A stretch of 64,000 nucleotides of DNA, taken from positions 6,058,700 to 6,122,699 of the forward strand of contig WNKI01000002.1 in the NCBI GenBank assembly GCA_015350385.1. Direction: 5' to 3'. Shown one piece after another: positions 1-11,059 of the stretch (position 1 is its first letter; every line of letters starts with the position of its first letter). This DNA comes from Aculops lycopersici (taxonomy: Eukaryota; Arthropoda; Arachnida; Trombidiformes; Eriophyidae). The notes under the pieces were generated by a model that had not been told where the DNA came from, ran no database searches, and was given only the letters and a program-made list of their open reading frames with translations. Position numbers and translations under genes: made by a program.

Positions 1-110
1 ACGTACGAGACGACGAGACGAGAGACGAGAGAGAGAGAGAGAGAAGAGAGAGAGAGAAAGAAGAGAAGAANANANAAAAGAGAGAGAAGAGAAGAGAAGA
101 GAAGAGAAAC
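1..110. repeat. GA-rich low-complexity tract with ambiguous bases
   Basis: Nearly pure A/G sequence, mostly GA and GAA units. Three N bases fall at positions 71, 73 and 75. This looks like the poorly resolved end of an assembled contig and has no visible coding content. Confidence 0.85.
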
Positions 111-1627
111 TTGAATTATGATTTGCATTTTGATCGATACACTAGTCGCCTGAAACTAGACAAGAGGCCGCAAGTCCGCAATTAACCGGGATCCTCTATG
201 CACAGCAACAAGTGGGTGCACAACATCATCAGCTCACCGGCTGATGCTCATCGGATCAATTTCCTGCGTTAAACGTTTGCGCAAATCCACTTGTTGCCGC
301 TTCCATTCTCTTAGTGCCTCCAGCTCTCGTTGGTTCGTAGGAGCGAACGAAGCTCATTAGACTGCTCAACTAGAAGAAGCAAAAGAGAGGCCCCGAGTTG
401 GAGTTTAGGTGGACCAAGCGGCCGGCCTGTCGGTGCGGCGCCACAATCAATCGCTGGCGATCAATTTGCCTACCTGCGCCGCCGACGCTTAGAATGACGA
501 GCAGGCGGTGGGCAAAATTTGCTCCCGTTTTGCATTCCATTTCATTACATTACCTTACCTTGTCTTGCCTTATATGAGCCAGCGGCGATACACTGGCAGG
601 GCAACAAGTGGTGGTGAATGTCCAAGGTAATGCAGCGGCAACGGTGGCGGCCAGACGAAAGGATCGGCGCACCCAGTAGGGAAGCTCAAATGCAAAGTAA
701 AAACAAAGCAGCAGCTGATTCCAAGCTGTTGTAAGCCATCGAGACGAGCGCCAGAGATGATCGGTTGCATCAAAACACTTGTTGCTGTCGTCTCTGAGGG
801 TAAGATTGGCATTGGTGGTGGCCGGCGGCGGTGAAAGAGGAGAGCATCAATCTAATGCGGCTAATGTATAATATTCCAGGCGGCGGTGGCCAACAGGTGG
901 TTTGCATGCCGCGCAATCATCAGTCGTCTGGTCGCGAAGCGAGTGAGATGATCCAAAGGTCTTAGCGAGCGATCAAGTTGCCTGTTTGCCTCGGAGGCAC
1001 CTCAGCTGTTCAAATGGCGCCGCCAACTCGACGACGAAAGAATTGAGCAACCAGACGAACTTCAACCTTGAAACTTGAGTTAATCTAGCTACCTGAAGTT
1101 GGGGAGCAAATTGAATCGCAGCAATGATGCCACCGGCATCATTATTTGTTGCTAATTACTGGCCAGTGGCCACAGCAAATGGAATATTATATACATATCT
1201 CTCTCGTTCGTTCTCATCTAGGTAGACTGTTTGTTGGCTTGAGTTGAGTTAATTAGTAAGTTGAGTATCAACTTACTTGCTCGCCGATTATCATCATAGA
1301 CAAAAATCGCGCTCATGATTTACCTGAAGTTTTGTCTGCTCTCATTTTCGTCAAGTCAATTAAACTTTTCCTCCAGTTCATGTGTATTACTAACTTATGA
1401 ACGACGAAGAGAGGAAAAGTCGTTAAACGGCGACGTCGATGTCGACGAAGCAGAAGCATCGGCTAAATTTAGATTAAATCTAATCTATCGTCGTTACTGG
1501 TCACCGTGGTGGTGCCTCGATTGGAGATGCTCATATCATCATCAGCGCTTGAGATCAATGAAAGGAAAAAGTAACTCGCTCTCCTTCTTCTTCTTCTTCT
1601 CCTCGTTCGAGTATATAAATCAATGAA
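111..1627. other. Gene-free stretch, probable regulatory or intronic DNA
   Basis: No coding region can be supported. The stretch contains four exact copies of the CAACARGTGG/CCACYTGTTG decamer (206, 287, 602, 891). A TATATAAA-like string lies near 1611. If the minus-strand exon ending at 1636 continues to the left, this would be intron sequence of that gene. Confidence 0.5.
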
Positions 1628-1635
1628 TTACTTAC

Positions 1636-2699
1636 CTTTGTAATAATTGAAAAACTTGACTACTTCGTTCTTCTCGGCCAAAACTTGCTGCTGTTCCGGC
1701 GAATCATAATCTAAGGTTGGATTTGATGTAACTTGCAATTTCATCTTGCTGCCTTCCTCCTCGCCAATCTCTCTAACTCGAATGTGAGACAACGACGATG
1801 ACGAGAATGGAGATTGGACTTGACTTGAGGTTTCTGTTGTTCTTGTTGCGGATCCAACTGCATGCGCCAATCCAACGACAATCTCGTGTCCATCGGCAAA
1901 CACTTGTTGTTTCGTCAAGTCGGCCTCACTGCTCGTGACATCCAGGTGAAGGTCGAGCATTCGCAGGTGAGCTGACTGCTGCTCACTTTCACATGGTCTG
2001 CTCATTTTATTACTACTACTACTACTACTACTACTATTATTATTATTATTATTGGCACTTCCAATGACTTCTTCTCGTTCTTGTTCTTTTTGTTTCGAAT
2101 CTTCGTCGCCCGAAACTTTGGTGACTCTTGCAGCTTCAACTTCAACGACAGACTCGCTTACACCAACGAGAGCGCGACAACTCAATTGATGTTGGTCAGG
2201 TTCAAAGGGCGTGGCCGCCGCCTCTGCCACCAACACCAGTGACTTCGTGTCGGTTTCGTAGCTGCCGTTAGTCTCGTTGTTGGTCGTGTCACTGCCGGTG
2301 GCCAAATTAGTGGTAACAGTGTCGACGACCTGTTGCTTGTTGTGATCGTCGGAGCGTAATGACGTCCGATGAGACGTCCCTTGTAGTTGGTGTTGCTTTT
2401 GTGAGGAACTCGCAGAGTCTTCGTCTTGTGAGCTACCTGATTGTGTTGCCTCGGTGCTTAATTTACTCGCCAACTGCTCGCCTGTTGAATTGGACAACGA
2501 GGAGGAGGAGGATGACGATGAGCAATCGACATTCAATCTCTCGACTTTCGCCTGCTCTTCCACTGAGCAGCCAGAAGGAGGAGAGTTGCTTTGTTGGTGG
2601 CCATCAATGAGCAGCTCATCTTGCTGACCGCCGCTGGTGCATCGACTTGTGGCTGCCTCCACCGCCGCCACCGCTTCCGCCATAACCAAGGGGGCCACT

Positions 2700-2742
<43 letters not shown>

Positions 2743-2896
2743 CTCGCTCCTTCTCTTCCTCGGCAGCAAGACCACCTGCCCGTGTCGGCTCGCTGCTCTT
2801 TTGCAGCAGCAACCTTCTGTTGAATGTTGGGGGAACATCGAAGTCAGGTGGTTGTTGAAGTTCAATGGTGATTACCAGGCGCGCGCGCACACACAT
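1636..2896 (-). CDS. Low-complexity coding exon (Gln/Ser-rich), unrecognised gene, partial
   Basis: Open frame of 420 codons on the minus strand from an ATG at 2896. It carries a poly-Gln run (residues about 53-66), several Ser runs, an Asn run and acidic, Glu-rich stretches. No domain is recognised. The frame stops at 1628, but just before that is a consensus splice donor (CAAAG|GTAAGT, intron starting at 1635), so I read it as an exon whose continuation lies beyond the left edge. The exon leaves phase 1. An in-frame TAA at 2927-2929 bounds it upstream, so the ATG at 2896 may be a true start, or an unseen acceptor may lie inside. The composition resembles disordered transcription or signalling regulators, but no function can be assigned. 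It may belong to the same gene as the exons at 7019-7980 and 19204-20693, which is inference from shared strand and composition. Confidence 0.5.
2009..2053. repeat. Trinucleotide repeat (TAC/TAT)n inside the exon
   Basis: Tandem TAC followed by TAT units. On the minus strand these encode Ser and Asn runs in the low-complexity exon. Confidence 0.85.
2699..2741. repeat. (TTGCTG)n polyglutamine-coding repeat
   Basis: Alternating TTG and CTG triplets. Read on the minus strand they are alternating CAA and CAG codons encoding about 14 Gln. The mixed codons interrupt a pure repeat and would limit slippage. Confidence 0.85.
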
Positions 2897-2929
2897 AGTC
2901 AGTGGTTGTTGATGTTGATGTTCATGTTA

Positions 2930-5900
2930 ATGCAGCAATAGTAGACAAGACCCCACAAGTCGGTTATTTGAGGCATTCGGCGCGCAACAACAGCGAGGAG
3001 TGGGAGGGGGAATCGTGGTTGGTGGTCGTTGGTGAGTTGGAGGATTGCCGTTGATTGCCGAGTTTTCGAAGGTTCGAGTCGAGTCCACGGTAAGTGGTTC
3101 GATTTGGTTGTTGTGGGGATAGGAGAAAGTTCAAGTTGTTGTTGGTTAGTTGAGTAATTCTTTGAAGTAGTTTCTTTAAAATCAACAGGTGGCGCTGGCG
3201 CAACACGATCTATTTGTCCTCGAAACTCCAAGTTGGAGACAGGGACATTCAGCGACGTAGGTAAGAGCAGCAAATTAGTAGCAGCAAATAGACGCAACTT
3301 CAGTAAGTGAGAGAAGAGGCACGAAGAGATTAGAATCTCTCCTTTGGACTGGAGGGTTTTAGATGTGTCATTTGGCTGAAGTCTCCACTTCCTTCGACTC
3401 TCATTTACGTAATCGTCGTTGGCTTAGTTTATCTCGTCGCTGACCATTAGTTTTAAGTTGAAAATGTCGCTTCTAAGTAAGGAAACGAGAATAAGAGAGC
3501 GAGAGAAAGCCAGGTAAGCGGCGGCCTTAATTGTCCAGCTTCACGCAATTGCCACTTGTTGAGGCGACCGGCCAACCAAGTCTATTGTCTCAGGTTACCA
3601 CGCGAAGCAGCGGCAACGGCAAATTCGAGCTGAGGCTAGTGGATTCTCTCTTCGTTGTGCACACGGCGCGTCGACTTCAATCATTCTACTTCCTGTAATT
3701 TGCCTGACCACTGGACTACTGAGATTTTCTCCCCTGCGGTTATCTCTTAGAGTTTTTTCAATTCGCGAAGCTCGTGGGTGAGTGAGCAAGCGAGCGGGTG
3801 AGACAACAGGTGACAAATCAATCGGCTTGCTGGTGAGGCAAAGAGGAGCCAAAGAGAAAGAAGAGGCTGAATTTCCTCGCTTCGTTGTCATTCTTTTGCA
3901 TTCGTGACAAAAAAGGATGACACTAAACGTCTTCGTCTTGGTCGTCGTCGTTGCTGTTGTTGTCGTCTAGCGATAATCTGGAGCAGACATCGTTTTATGG
4001 AGTTGAAGTTTTCCACTCGAACTAACAGGGCATCGCGCAAGCCGCCTGATTAGCGCCGGAGAGAAGTCAACTCTGGCTGCTGCCGCTACTGCTTGAGATC
4101 GGTTGCCCGTCCGCTGTTCTTTGAAGTGGAGCAACAAGTAGCACTTCCCTCAACTGCAGCTACCTGTTTACCTGGCTGCTCGGTCCGCAACTGACTTCGC
4201 TATCTTCAGACAACTTTGAGGTGAAAGTTTGGAACCCAAAGCGACATTGACAACCGAGAGCCGCCGCGCAATGAACTGGGCGACTGGAGTTTTATTGTTA
4301 CGCGGCTGGCGCCGCGACAACAATAATAATAATCTCTCTTGTGTCCAGGAAACACAACTTCAACTTTCTCTAAAGGTTACGTTGTCTCCCGTTTGACTGC
4401 GTGACTTTTTGGCCTTCCACCTCAAGAGACTAAAGATGTGGAATAAAAAGTCGACATACGACGAAAGATGGAGGCGATAGAGAACAAGTCAACGCAACGG
4501 AGAATCGAAAAACAGGTGGCCGCAAACAGGTAACCTCAAACTCAGGTAGTTTTTCCTCGCCGCTTCCAACTGAAACCTCAACCGAAACGCTCAATCTTAA
4601 TTCGAAGCTCTAACGACAATAATAATGACGAACACAATAAAAACTTGGGCGACTCTTCTAGTGGTGAGTTTGGCTCCTTTTAGTGAATAAGCGAGGCTCA
4701 TTTTTTCTCTTCATCATTCTCGATTGTCGTTGTTGTGGTGGTTGCTGATATATTACGAAAGAAAGTTGTCCAATGCAAAATCTTTTTGTTGTATTCTGGC
4801 GTGTGAATCCTTGTATCAGCGGCAACATAAGCAGCGAACTCAGGTGGCTTAAAATATATCGTCAATCAATCATTCCGTTGCTCTTACTTTCGCTTATTCT
4901 TTCTCAGTTTCCAACTTTCCAAGTAAAACATGGACAACTAAAAGGCCAAGTGGCCACTTAAGCTAATGAAAGTGAGCGAGATTCACTTTTACCCGCTAGC
5001 TCTGCGCCATGAATACTAATCTAAAGGAACCCTCGAGTCTCGGGATGAAACAAGATTCACTACTTTAGTCTGGCTGGTTGGTCTTTTGAGTGTTTCACCT
5101 GCCCGCTACTACTAACACCACGATGGTTGATTCACCGACATTGACCGTGAAACAGGTTTTCGCACTCAAACCTAATGCTAACTGTCATCTGCATTAGATA
5201 TTTTTGTGTATAGCAAGTACACAAGACTACTAAGCAAACGGTAACGACAAATTGAGTCACCTGTTTGGATAGTTTGTAAACTTGACACTAAACTTGTAGT
5301 CCAAAGTCATGTACTTGTAGAATGGTTGCGGTTAGTGTTACAACTGCAATCACAACTACAATCGGCGAGCTGAGTTTCGAGAAGAGAAAAAAGAGAAGAA
5401 GAAATAAAAGGAATTGAAATTTACTTAGCGACTATCGTTTAGTTTCTCTCCTCATCTCCACTCTCATCATTCCATCTCAATCTAAATCTAAATTTCCAAA
5501 AGTCAGGCAAGAATTCAAATGTCCTCCCTCATCAACTTGTTGCTGGTCTTAGCGGCTGCTGTGGTATCGGTATCTCGCCTTTGGTTGGTAAATGTTTGGA
5601 TTCCATTGAGGCTTAGCTGGATGGGAGCAATGAGAGCTAGAAAGAAGACGAGGACGAAAACAACAGCAGCAGCGATAGCAGCAGCAACAACAACAACAGC
5701 AACAACTCTCTTGATTACAAGTGAGCATAAGAGAGACACAGAGAGGAGAGTGAAGAAAAGAAACAGGTGAGCTGGTGCTTCTACTTCATCGCCCGTCACT
5801 CAATCACCACACTGCTTACTGCTTAGCGAGCCGGTTGCCACTCGAAATGCTTGAGACTATTACGTAAGTCGCCAGCTCCTCTCGGCTTTCCCATCCAATC

Positions 5901-6560
5901 CACCGCTCGGCTCCTTACTCGTCGCCATGGCAACTTGAAGTTTGCGCGGCTCTTAGGCTTAATGGCCGAGCTAATAAACCGCAATTCTCCTCCTAGGCGC
6001 AGATGAGGCAGCTGCCTCTTCGACTCGAAACTACGAACTATGGACTGAGCCAAAGGCGAGAGATGCGCCGTCAAATTCTTCGCCCGACTTGTTGCTGTTC
6101 TTGCTAAGATATTCCTCAAGTTCCAAGAAAAAGAAGAAGGAGCCGAAGCCTTCGACGCTCGAGTATCACAGGTAAAGAAGCGAAATAAGCCGCCGCAACT
6201 GCAAAAGCGCCAGCAACAGGTAACCTTTGAGTTATTTGACTATCGCGCACACAAACTAACAGGCCAGTCAAAACAGACAGCACTGCAGAAGCAATGGCAA
6301 GCAAATTTGCCCCGTTGTTGTGGTTGCTGTTGCTTGGACTTGAGCTTTGGTTGTCCTCATAGTCGTCATCCTCGACTAATACCAGCAAGCTAGTCGATTG
6401 ATAGATAGAAAGGCGAGACAGAAAAGAGAGATGATTGCATGATTGAGCCTCCAGAATGGACGAGCATTATTCTCAAACTTTTCATGGCCACATTGTGTCC
6501 AGCGCGCAAATCTTGAACTAGTGAGAGAAGTAGACGCAAACCAAACCGATTCGAGTCACT
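2930..6560. other. Long non-coding stretch between minus-strand exons (probable intron)
   Basis: No confident gene. There are short open frames on both strands over simple repeats. One minus-strand frame at 6116-6388 begins with an acidic, Ser/Asn-rich segment and then a hydrophobic run. It follows a plausible acceptor (ATTAG near 6373) and could be another small exon, but I cannot prove it. Exact CAACARGTGG-type decamers occur at 3183 and 3552, and many shorter CAGGTG/CACCTG hexamers are scattered through it. Splice-donor-like CAGGTGAG strings also occur and may be the same hexamers. Confidence 0.4.
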
Positions 6561-6568
6561 TGAGCCGC

Positions 6569-6907
6569 TCAATTTCCTGTTCCGCCTTCAAGATCGGTGA
6601 CGGCGCCTTCGTCGTTATTATGGTTGCTGTTGATGTTGCTCTTGCTGAAGTCGCGCCAACTGCTAAGCCACGAACTTGGCCTCTGCAAAGAGACCCGCGA
6701 TAAAGAAGAAGAAGAAGAAGCGGACGGCGAGACGATCAAGTCGTCGCCATTTTGACTGCATGATGCGTCGCCGGAGATAACAATGGGCTCAACAGAATCC
6801 GTTGTCGTCGTGGTCGTGGTCGTTTCCGTTGCCACAAAGACGACTCGACTTTCTTCACGGAGATTGAAATTAGATACTCTTCGTGCTATTTGCCACTTAA
6901 GCTCAGC
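6569..6907 (-). CDS. Possible terminal exon, Thr/Ser-rich, unrecognised
   Basis: Minus-strand open frame from just after an in-frame TAA (6908-6910) to a TGA at 6569. Roughly 112 codons read as coding-like sequence. A mixed charged and hydrophobic start (around NFNLREESRVVFVATE) is followed by a Thr run of eight, then SGDASCSQNGDDLIVSPS, a Ser run and an Asn/Asp-rich tail. There is no ATG at its beginning, so it should be entered by splicing. The nearest upstream exon donor, at 7018, leaves phase 2. I did not find a strong acceptor in the matching phase, so the connection is unproven. No GT donor precedes the TGA, so this could be a last exon. No family recognised. Confidence 0.35.
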   Translation of the reverse strand, partial: AELKWQIARRVSNFNLREESRVVFVATETTTTTTTTDSVEPIVISGDASCSQNGDDLIVSPSASSSSSLSRVSLQRPSSWLSSWRDFSKSNINSNHNNDEGAVTDLEGGTGN

Positions 6908-7018
6908 TTAGCTTGAATTTGTCCGTCTAACCGAAAAAGAAGCGGCAACAATAATAAGAGCAACAAACTAGCCGATGAAGGTCAAGGGTTAAAACTCATA
7001 ATAAAAACTACTACTCAC

Positions 7019-7716
7019 TCATTAAGCTCTGCTAAAGGATTCCTAGAGGATTGTGCCGAGTTTCTTGAATTTCCACTTGTTTGATTTCGATGTTGATACT
7101 GCTGATGCTGTTGTTGTTGGTTTCTTTCTCTTCTCACGGCTTCGAGTTGCTTGCTTGTGCCCAAAATGGAGGCGTAAAGCGGATCACTTAATGGGTTATT
7201 ATCATCGTTGCTCATCGTCGTCGATTTGAATTGTGTTTGGTTGGTGTAATGTGCAACAGGTGAGTTTGAGTGCGAGTCACTTCCGCTTGAGCTGCGAATT
7301 GGCGTTATCGTCGAGGAGCTCGACAATTGGTTCGAGGAATCGCCACAAGCTTCCGGAGACATCAGGTTGTTTGGCTTCTGCTCTTGTTGCTCTTGTTGCA
7401 ACCTCATCTCAGATTTACACCTTTCAACGTAGACTAAAGATTGTGGATTGACCCGAGGAACTGAGTAAACCACATAGCTTGTGGTGGTTGCGGCCTCGCG
7501 TCTGCTTGTCGATGTGCTCGAGTTTGTCTCGAGGTCGCAATCGCCCAAATTATTCATCCCAGTCAACGGCAAAGACGACATCATTTTGTCAGCCAAGCGG
7601 CGCTGCTGCTGTTCTTTTATCGTTTGATACAATAAATCTCCATCTAACTGATTGCCATTCCAACAAGAGCGCCATCGACTAGACTGGCGCGCCGAAACCG
7701 GTGGCGGTCCGGACAT

Positions 7717-7749
<33 letters not shown>

Positions 7750-7980
7750 GTGATGGTTATTTTTCTGGTGACTCTTATGACTGTGACTTGCTTCTAGTTG
7801 GTGATGATTGAGGTCAAAACTGTGTACTTGAGCTTGGAGTTGTTGCTGTGACATTTGGGCTGCGTCTTGCTATTTGAAAAGCATGGATTATAACGAACTT
7901 ACTTGCGCTTGCATCTCGAGGTTCGCTTGAGCAGAAAAAATCTTTTCATGTAGCTTTCGATTCAAATCAACAGGTGAGTC
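7019..7980 (-). CDS. Two-part coding region with a 33-nt intron, Gln-rich, unrecognised gene, partial
   Basis: The larger part, 7869-7019, is a minus-strand frame of about 283 codons. It has a Gln/His-rich start, a poly-Gln run, a conserved-looking core (WRSCWNGNQLDGDLLYQTIKEQ), Ser runs and a Gln-rich end. It ends at a consensus donor (TTAATGA|GTGAGT, intron from 7018). Immediately upstream lies a second open piece, 7980-7903, reading VDLNRKLHEKIFSAQANLE, a charged heptad-like sequence. The pieces are separated by 33 nt (7870-7902) beginning GTAAGT, ending TTTTCAAATAG and containing an in-frame stop. Removing it joins the frames exactly. The left limit of the upstream piece is uncertain: an in-frame TGA sits at 7981-7983, so a start or acceptor must lie inside it. 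An ATG at 7854 could be an alternative start. No domain recognised, and no function assigned. Confidence 0.5.
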
Positions 7981-7983
7981 TCA

Positions 7984-10563
7984 TGCTTTGAAACGCTTGG
8001 TGGTTGACCGGTAGTTTAGCTTGCACGTGTTGCTGGCTGGCTGGCTAGCACTAGTGGTGCCATAAAAAAGACTTTAATTTTGGTTGTTTGTCGATCAAAA
8101 CAAAACATATATTTTACAACTACCAAAATTGAAACTGTTTTTCTCTCCTCAGCAAGTCAACTTAACCTCATGACTTTGGTAAAAATCGACACACGACCGT
8201 TTGCCTGCCTCTTACTCAAGTCTCTGCTCGAGGAACCGACACCAGCATCCATGTTGCGCATGCGTATCTAAAGGCAACCAACAACCTGCTGCCCGACCTA
8301 TCGGCGGCAATGTGAACTACGAATGCAACTTGTTGCACCAACCGACTTTGCTTCAGTTTACCTGGCCTAGAATGCTCTTTGTGAGTATCCCAGCAGTCAA
8401 TGGATGAGCATCACCGGCTCATCTCTCCCTGCGCCCGAAATCCGAATCCATAAGCAACAATTAAATTTATCGAAAAATTGTTGTTTTCCTGGTATTTGTC
8501 GTCGTCTTAGGCTGTTACGTAAGAGGAGTTGGATCGATTTCATGTGTCTCGTGCACATCGAGGGATTATCGAGCTAAGCGAGTTGGTTGGATTACACAAG
8601 CTTGTTAAATGGCGCAAGCGGCAAGGAATTTGGCCAGCTATTAGATGGACTCTCTCTGCCACGGCAGCGGCAGTGGTAGCTGCATCACGATATTTTGTTG
8701 AATGTTCTTGTTGCCACAATCATCATTGAGTTAGTAACCATACTGCTCTTGTTTTCTTGTTGCTAAATAGTCGCTCGGCCAGTCAGCCGATCCATCGGCC
8801 GACTCGCTGGTTGTAAGCCGACAAGTCAGCGGATCAAGCCTGATCTTTAGTTTCGCAAATTAAACAGCTTTAACGAACGACACACAATAATATAATATCA
8901 GATAGCCTTCGAGCAACAAGTGCTTGTTGTGTCCCTTTTCCATCCAATCGTTTCGAGTTCGTTCTATTGTCTCGAGTTAACGAGACGCAACCAATTAATT
9001 CGAGGCGATCATTTGCCAGCGCATTACTAATTTGATCCAAGCAGAAACTTGAATGCGATGGTGATAGTGGTTGTATTTGTAAATGTTTCGCTTACGATGC
9101 AAACTCGCATTAAAGTCAGTCAAATGTCCAACTCAAGAGCTTTGAGTTCAGAGTTTAGTTTGAATTTGTTGTTGTTGTCTGGAACCAAGTAGTGGCGGAG
9201 GTTGTTGTTGCTCTTCTCCTTCTAGAAATGTTGCCATCCATTCTAATGTATCGAGACTAATCCATTTTGCACAGATTTGCACTCCTCCGCCTCCCTAAAC
9301 CAAGCTCTCATCTGCTTACATCTTCCTCGTCGTCCTCTACCCATAACCGTCCGCTTACTTTATACACTCTTTACCTAATATTAGTCGAACAAGTTTAAGA
9401 CTCTCGTTCGGGACCTTTGTTTTGATCAAGGTTTGGGTATAATTTGTTGTTGCTGTTGTCGTTGCTCCTTTTGCCCGTGCGATCTTTATAGTCGAGAGAC
9501 ACTTGGCTATTGCTATTGTTGTTGTTATTGTGTCCAACAAACTTTCGATGGCTTAATCTAACGAGAGAGTCACACAGGGGAATCGACAAGATCAAAGTCA
9601 AAGCTGCTACTTATTCAAGTTGCCGCGATTTGAGGCATTCGAATTCTTGGTCTACTACAAATTCCCTCACTTGCTGTGCAGTTCTATTATGCCACCGAAT
9701 TTGTTGTCTCTGTTCCTCTGGTGGCTATTCCTGCCACTTAAACTGCCACGATTGCGACTAAATGGCTCATAAAGTATCCTTCAAGGAGGCCGTTTGGCGC
9801 CCGGCGGGATCCTTTCACTGTCTATACTGCAGTAACATGGCTCAATACTAACTAACGCACTCAACTCTACTTAAGTGGCTACCGACGAGTGAGTTTGAAG
9901 TGGCGGTAAATGGACTTTGGCGATGGGCAGGTGGCTGTGCTTTCTTCTTTTATTTGGTGGTGGTGGCGGGATTGTAGACTACTGTAACAGACTGACCTGT
10001 CAGGTTCAATTGGTCCCATTGGTAGCGGCAAGTTGGTGAGCAAGTTGGCCAAGCAACGCTGTGGACATTTGCACTTGAGGCATGACTATCCGGAAGTTTC
10101 AAGTGGAAATACCACCTGTTGATGTACTAATGACGTTCAGTTCGTGACAATGACAATCAAGCTCTTGTCTGGTTGTTGTTATTATTTGCTGTGATTTGTG
10201 TTGGCGCCGGCGACAAGGAAAATAGTCATTCCTTTCTTCTTGCTGATGTCTTCTTTTCTTGTCCAACTTGATGTTGTCACCCAATTTCATGTATGCTGTC
10301 CACGTAAACTCATTGGCTGTCTGTGCCCGTCAGAAGAATAATAATGACAATTGAGCTGTCAACTAGAATATCGAACAACTAGGACAAGTGATCTAGTCTT
10401 TTCTAGTTTAAATCGGATAACTCTATGAAGAACGACAAATATAATCAAAACTACTCATTTGACAAGGTAAAAAGTGAAGACAAAATTGGATATCTTTGAT
10501 TTTGGAGCGAACTGTTGGTTATTTCACCCTGCTGCTGCAAATTCGCTTGCTGATAAACTCGCG
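7984..10563. other. Non-coding stretch, probable intron or regulatory DNA
   Basis: No supported gene on either strand. Open frames here are short and simple-repeat driven. One CAACARGTGG-type decamer lies at 10112, and a tandem duplication of TGGC units occurs near 8034-8046. Confidence 0.45.
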
Positions 10564-10594
10564 TTTAAATATGTCGCAGTTCCCTCGATATCTC

Positions 10595-10712
10595 GTGTAG
10601 GGCCATACTAGGCAGAAAGCACCGCTTCTCGTCAGCTCAGCGAAGTTAAGCTGCCTTAGGCCGGGTTAGTACTTGGGAGGGAGACCACCTGGGAATCCCC
10701 GGTGTCCTACGC
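10595..10712 (+). rRNA. 5S ribosomal RNA (plus copy)
   Basis: The 118-nt sequence carries the hallmarks of eukaryotic 5S rRNA. These are the GGCCATAC start region, AGTTAAGC in the internal control region, GGTTAGTACTTGG, GGGAGACCACCTGGGAAT, and helix I pairing between GTGTAGG at the 5' end and CCTACGC at the 3' end. It is followed directly by seven T residues, the RNA polymerase III terminator. The product is the 5S component of the large ribosomal subunit. It is an isolated gene pair rather than the usual tandem array, and it has an identical inverted partner at 10942-11059. Upstream sequence shared by both copies runs to about 10564. Whether it is a functional gene or a dispersed copy cannot be told from one locus, but nothing in it looks decayed. 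Confidence 0.92.
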
Positions 10713-10719
10713 TTTTTTT
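10713..10719 (+). terminator. Pol III T-run terminator of the plus 5S gene
   Basis: Seven T residues directly after the 3' end of the 5S sequence, as expected for RNA polymerase III. Confidence 0.85.
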
Positions 10720-10934
10720 CGCGCGTTTTAGCAAACTTTTGGGGCCCGGTGGATCACGCACTATATTATGCAAATTTTTGACTCTTCAAAAAAAATTTTT
10801 TTTTCTCTCATCACATCTTCATATGTGAGAGAAAAATCTGTAGTATTTTCCGAGAAAATCTTGAAGCTGAAGACAAAAATTTGCGTAATATAGTGCGTGA
10901 TCCGCCGGACCCCAAAAGTTCGCTAAAACGCGCG

Positions 10935-10941
10935 AAAAAAA
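10935..10941 (-). terminator. Pol III T-run terminator of the minus 5S gene
   Basis: Seven A residues on the plus strand, which are a T-run at the 3' end of the minus-strand 5S copy. This mirrors 10713-10719. Confidence 0.85.
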
Positions 10942-11059
10942 GCGTAGGACACCGGGGATTCCCAGGTGGTCTCCCTCCCAAGTACTAACCCGGCCTAAGG
11001 CAGCTTAACTTCGCTGAGCTGACGAGAAGCGGTGCTTTCTGCCTAGTATGGCCCTACAC
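10942..11059 (-). rRNA. 5S ribosomal RNA (minus copy)
   Basis: Exact reverse complement of the 118-nt plus copy at 10595-10712. It has the same helix I ends, the same internal control region and a T-run terminator. The two transcripts converge: each would end about 115 bp from the palindrome centre, and read-through would create a hairpin RNA. Perfect identity within the gene, against several differences in the flanking arms, suggests either selection on the gene or recent gene conversion. Confidence 0.92.

Noticed and set aside
5515..5799. Overlapping 80-95 codon frames on both strands
   Set aside because: They come from CAA/GCA-type simple repeats that translate to Ala, Val or Thr runs in every frame.
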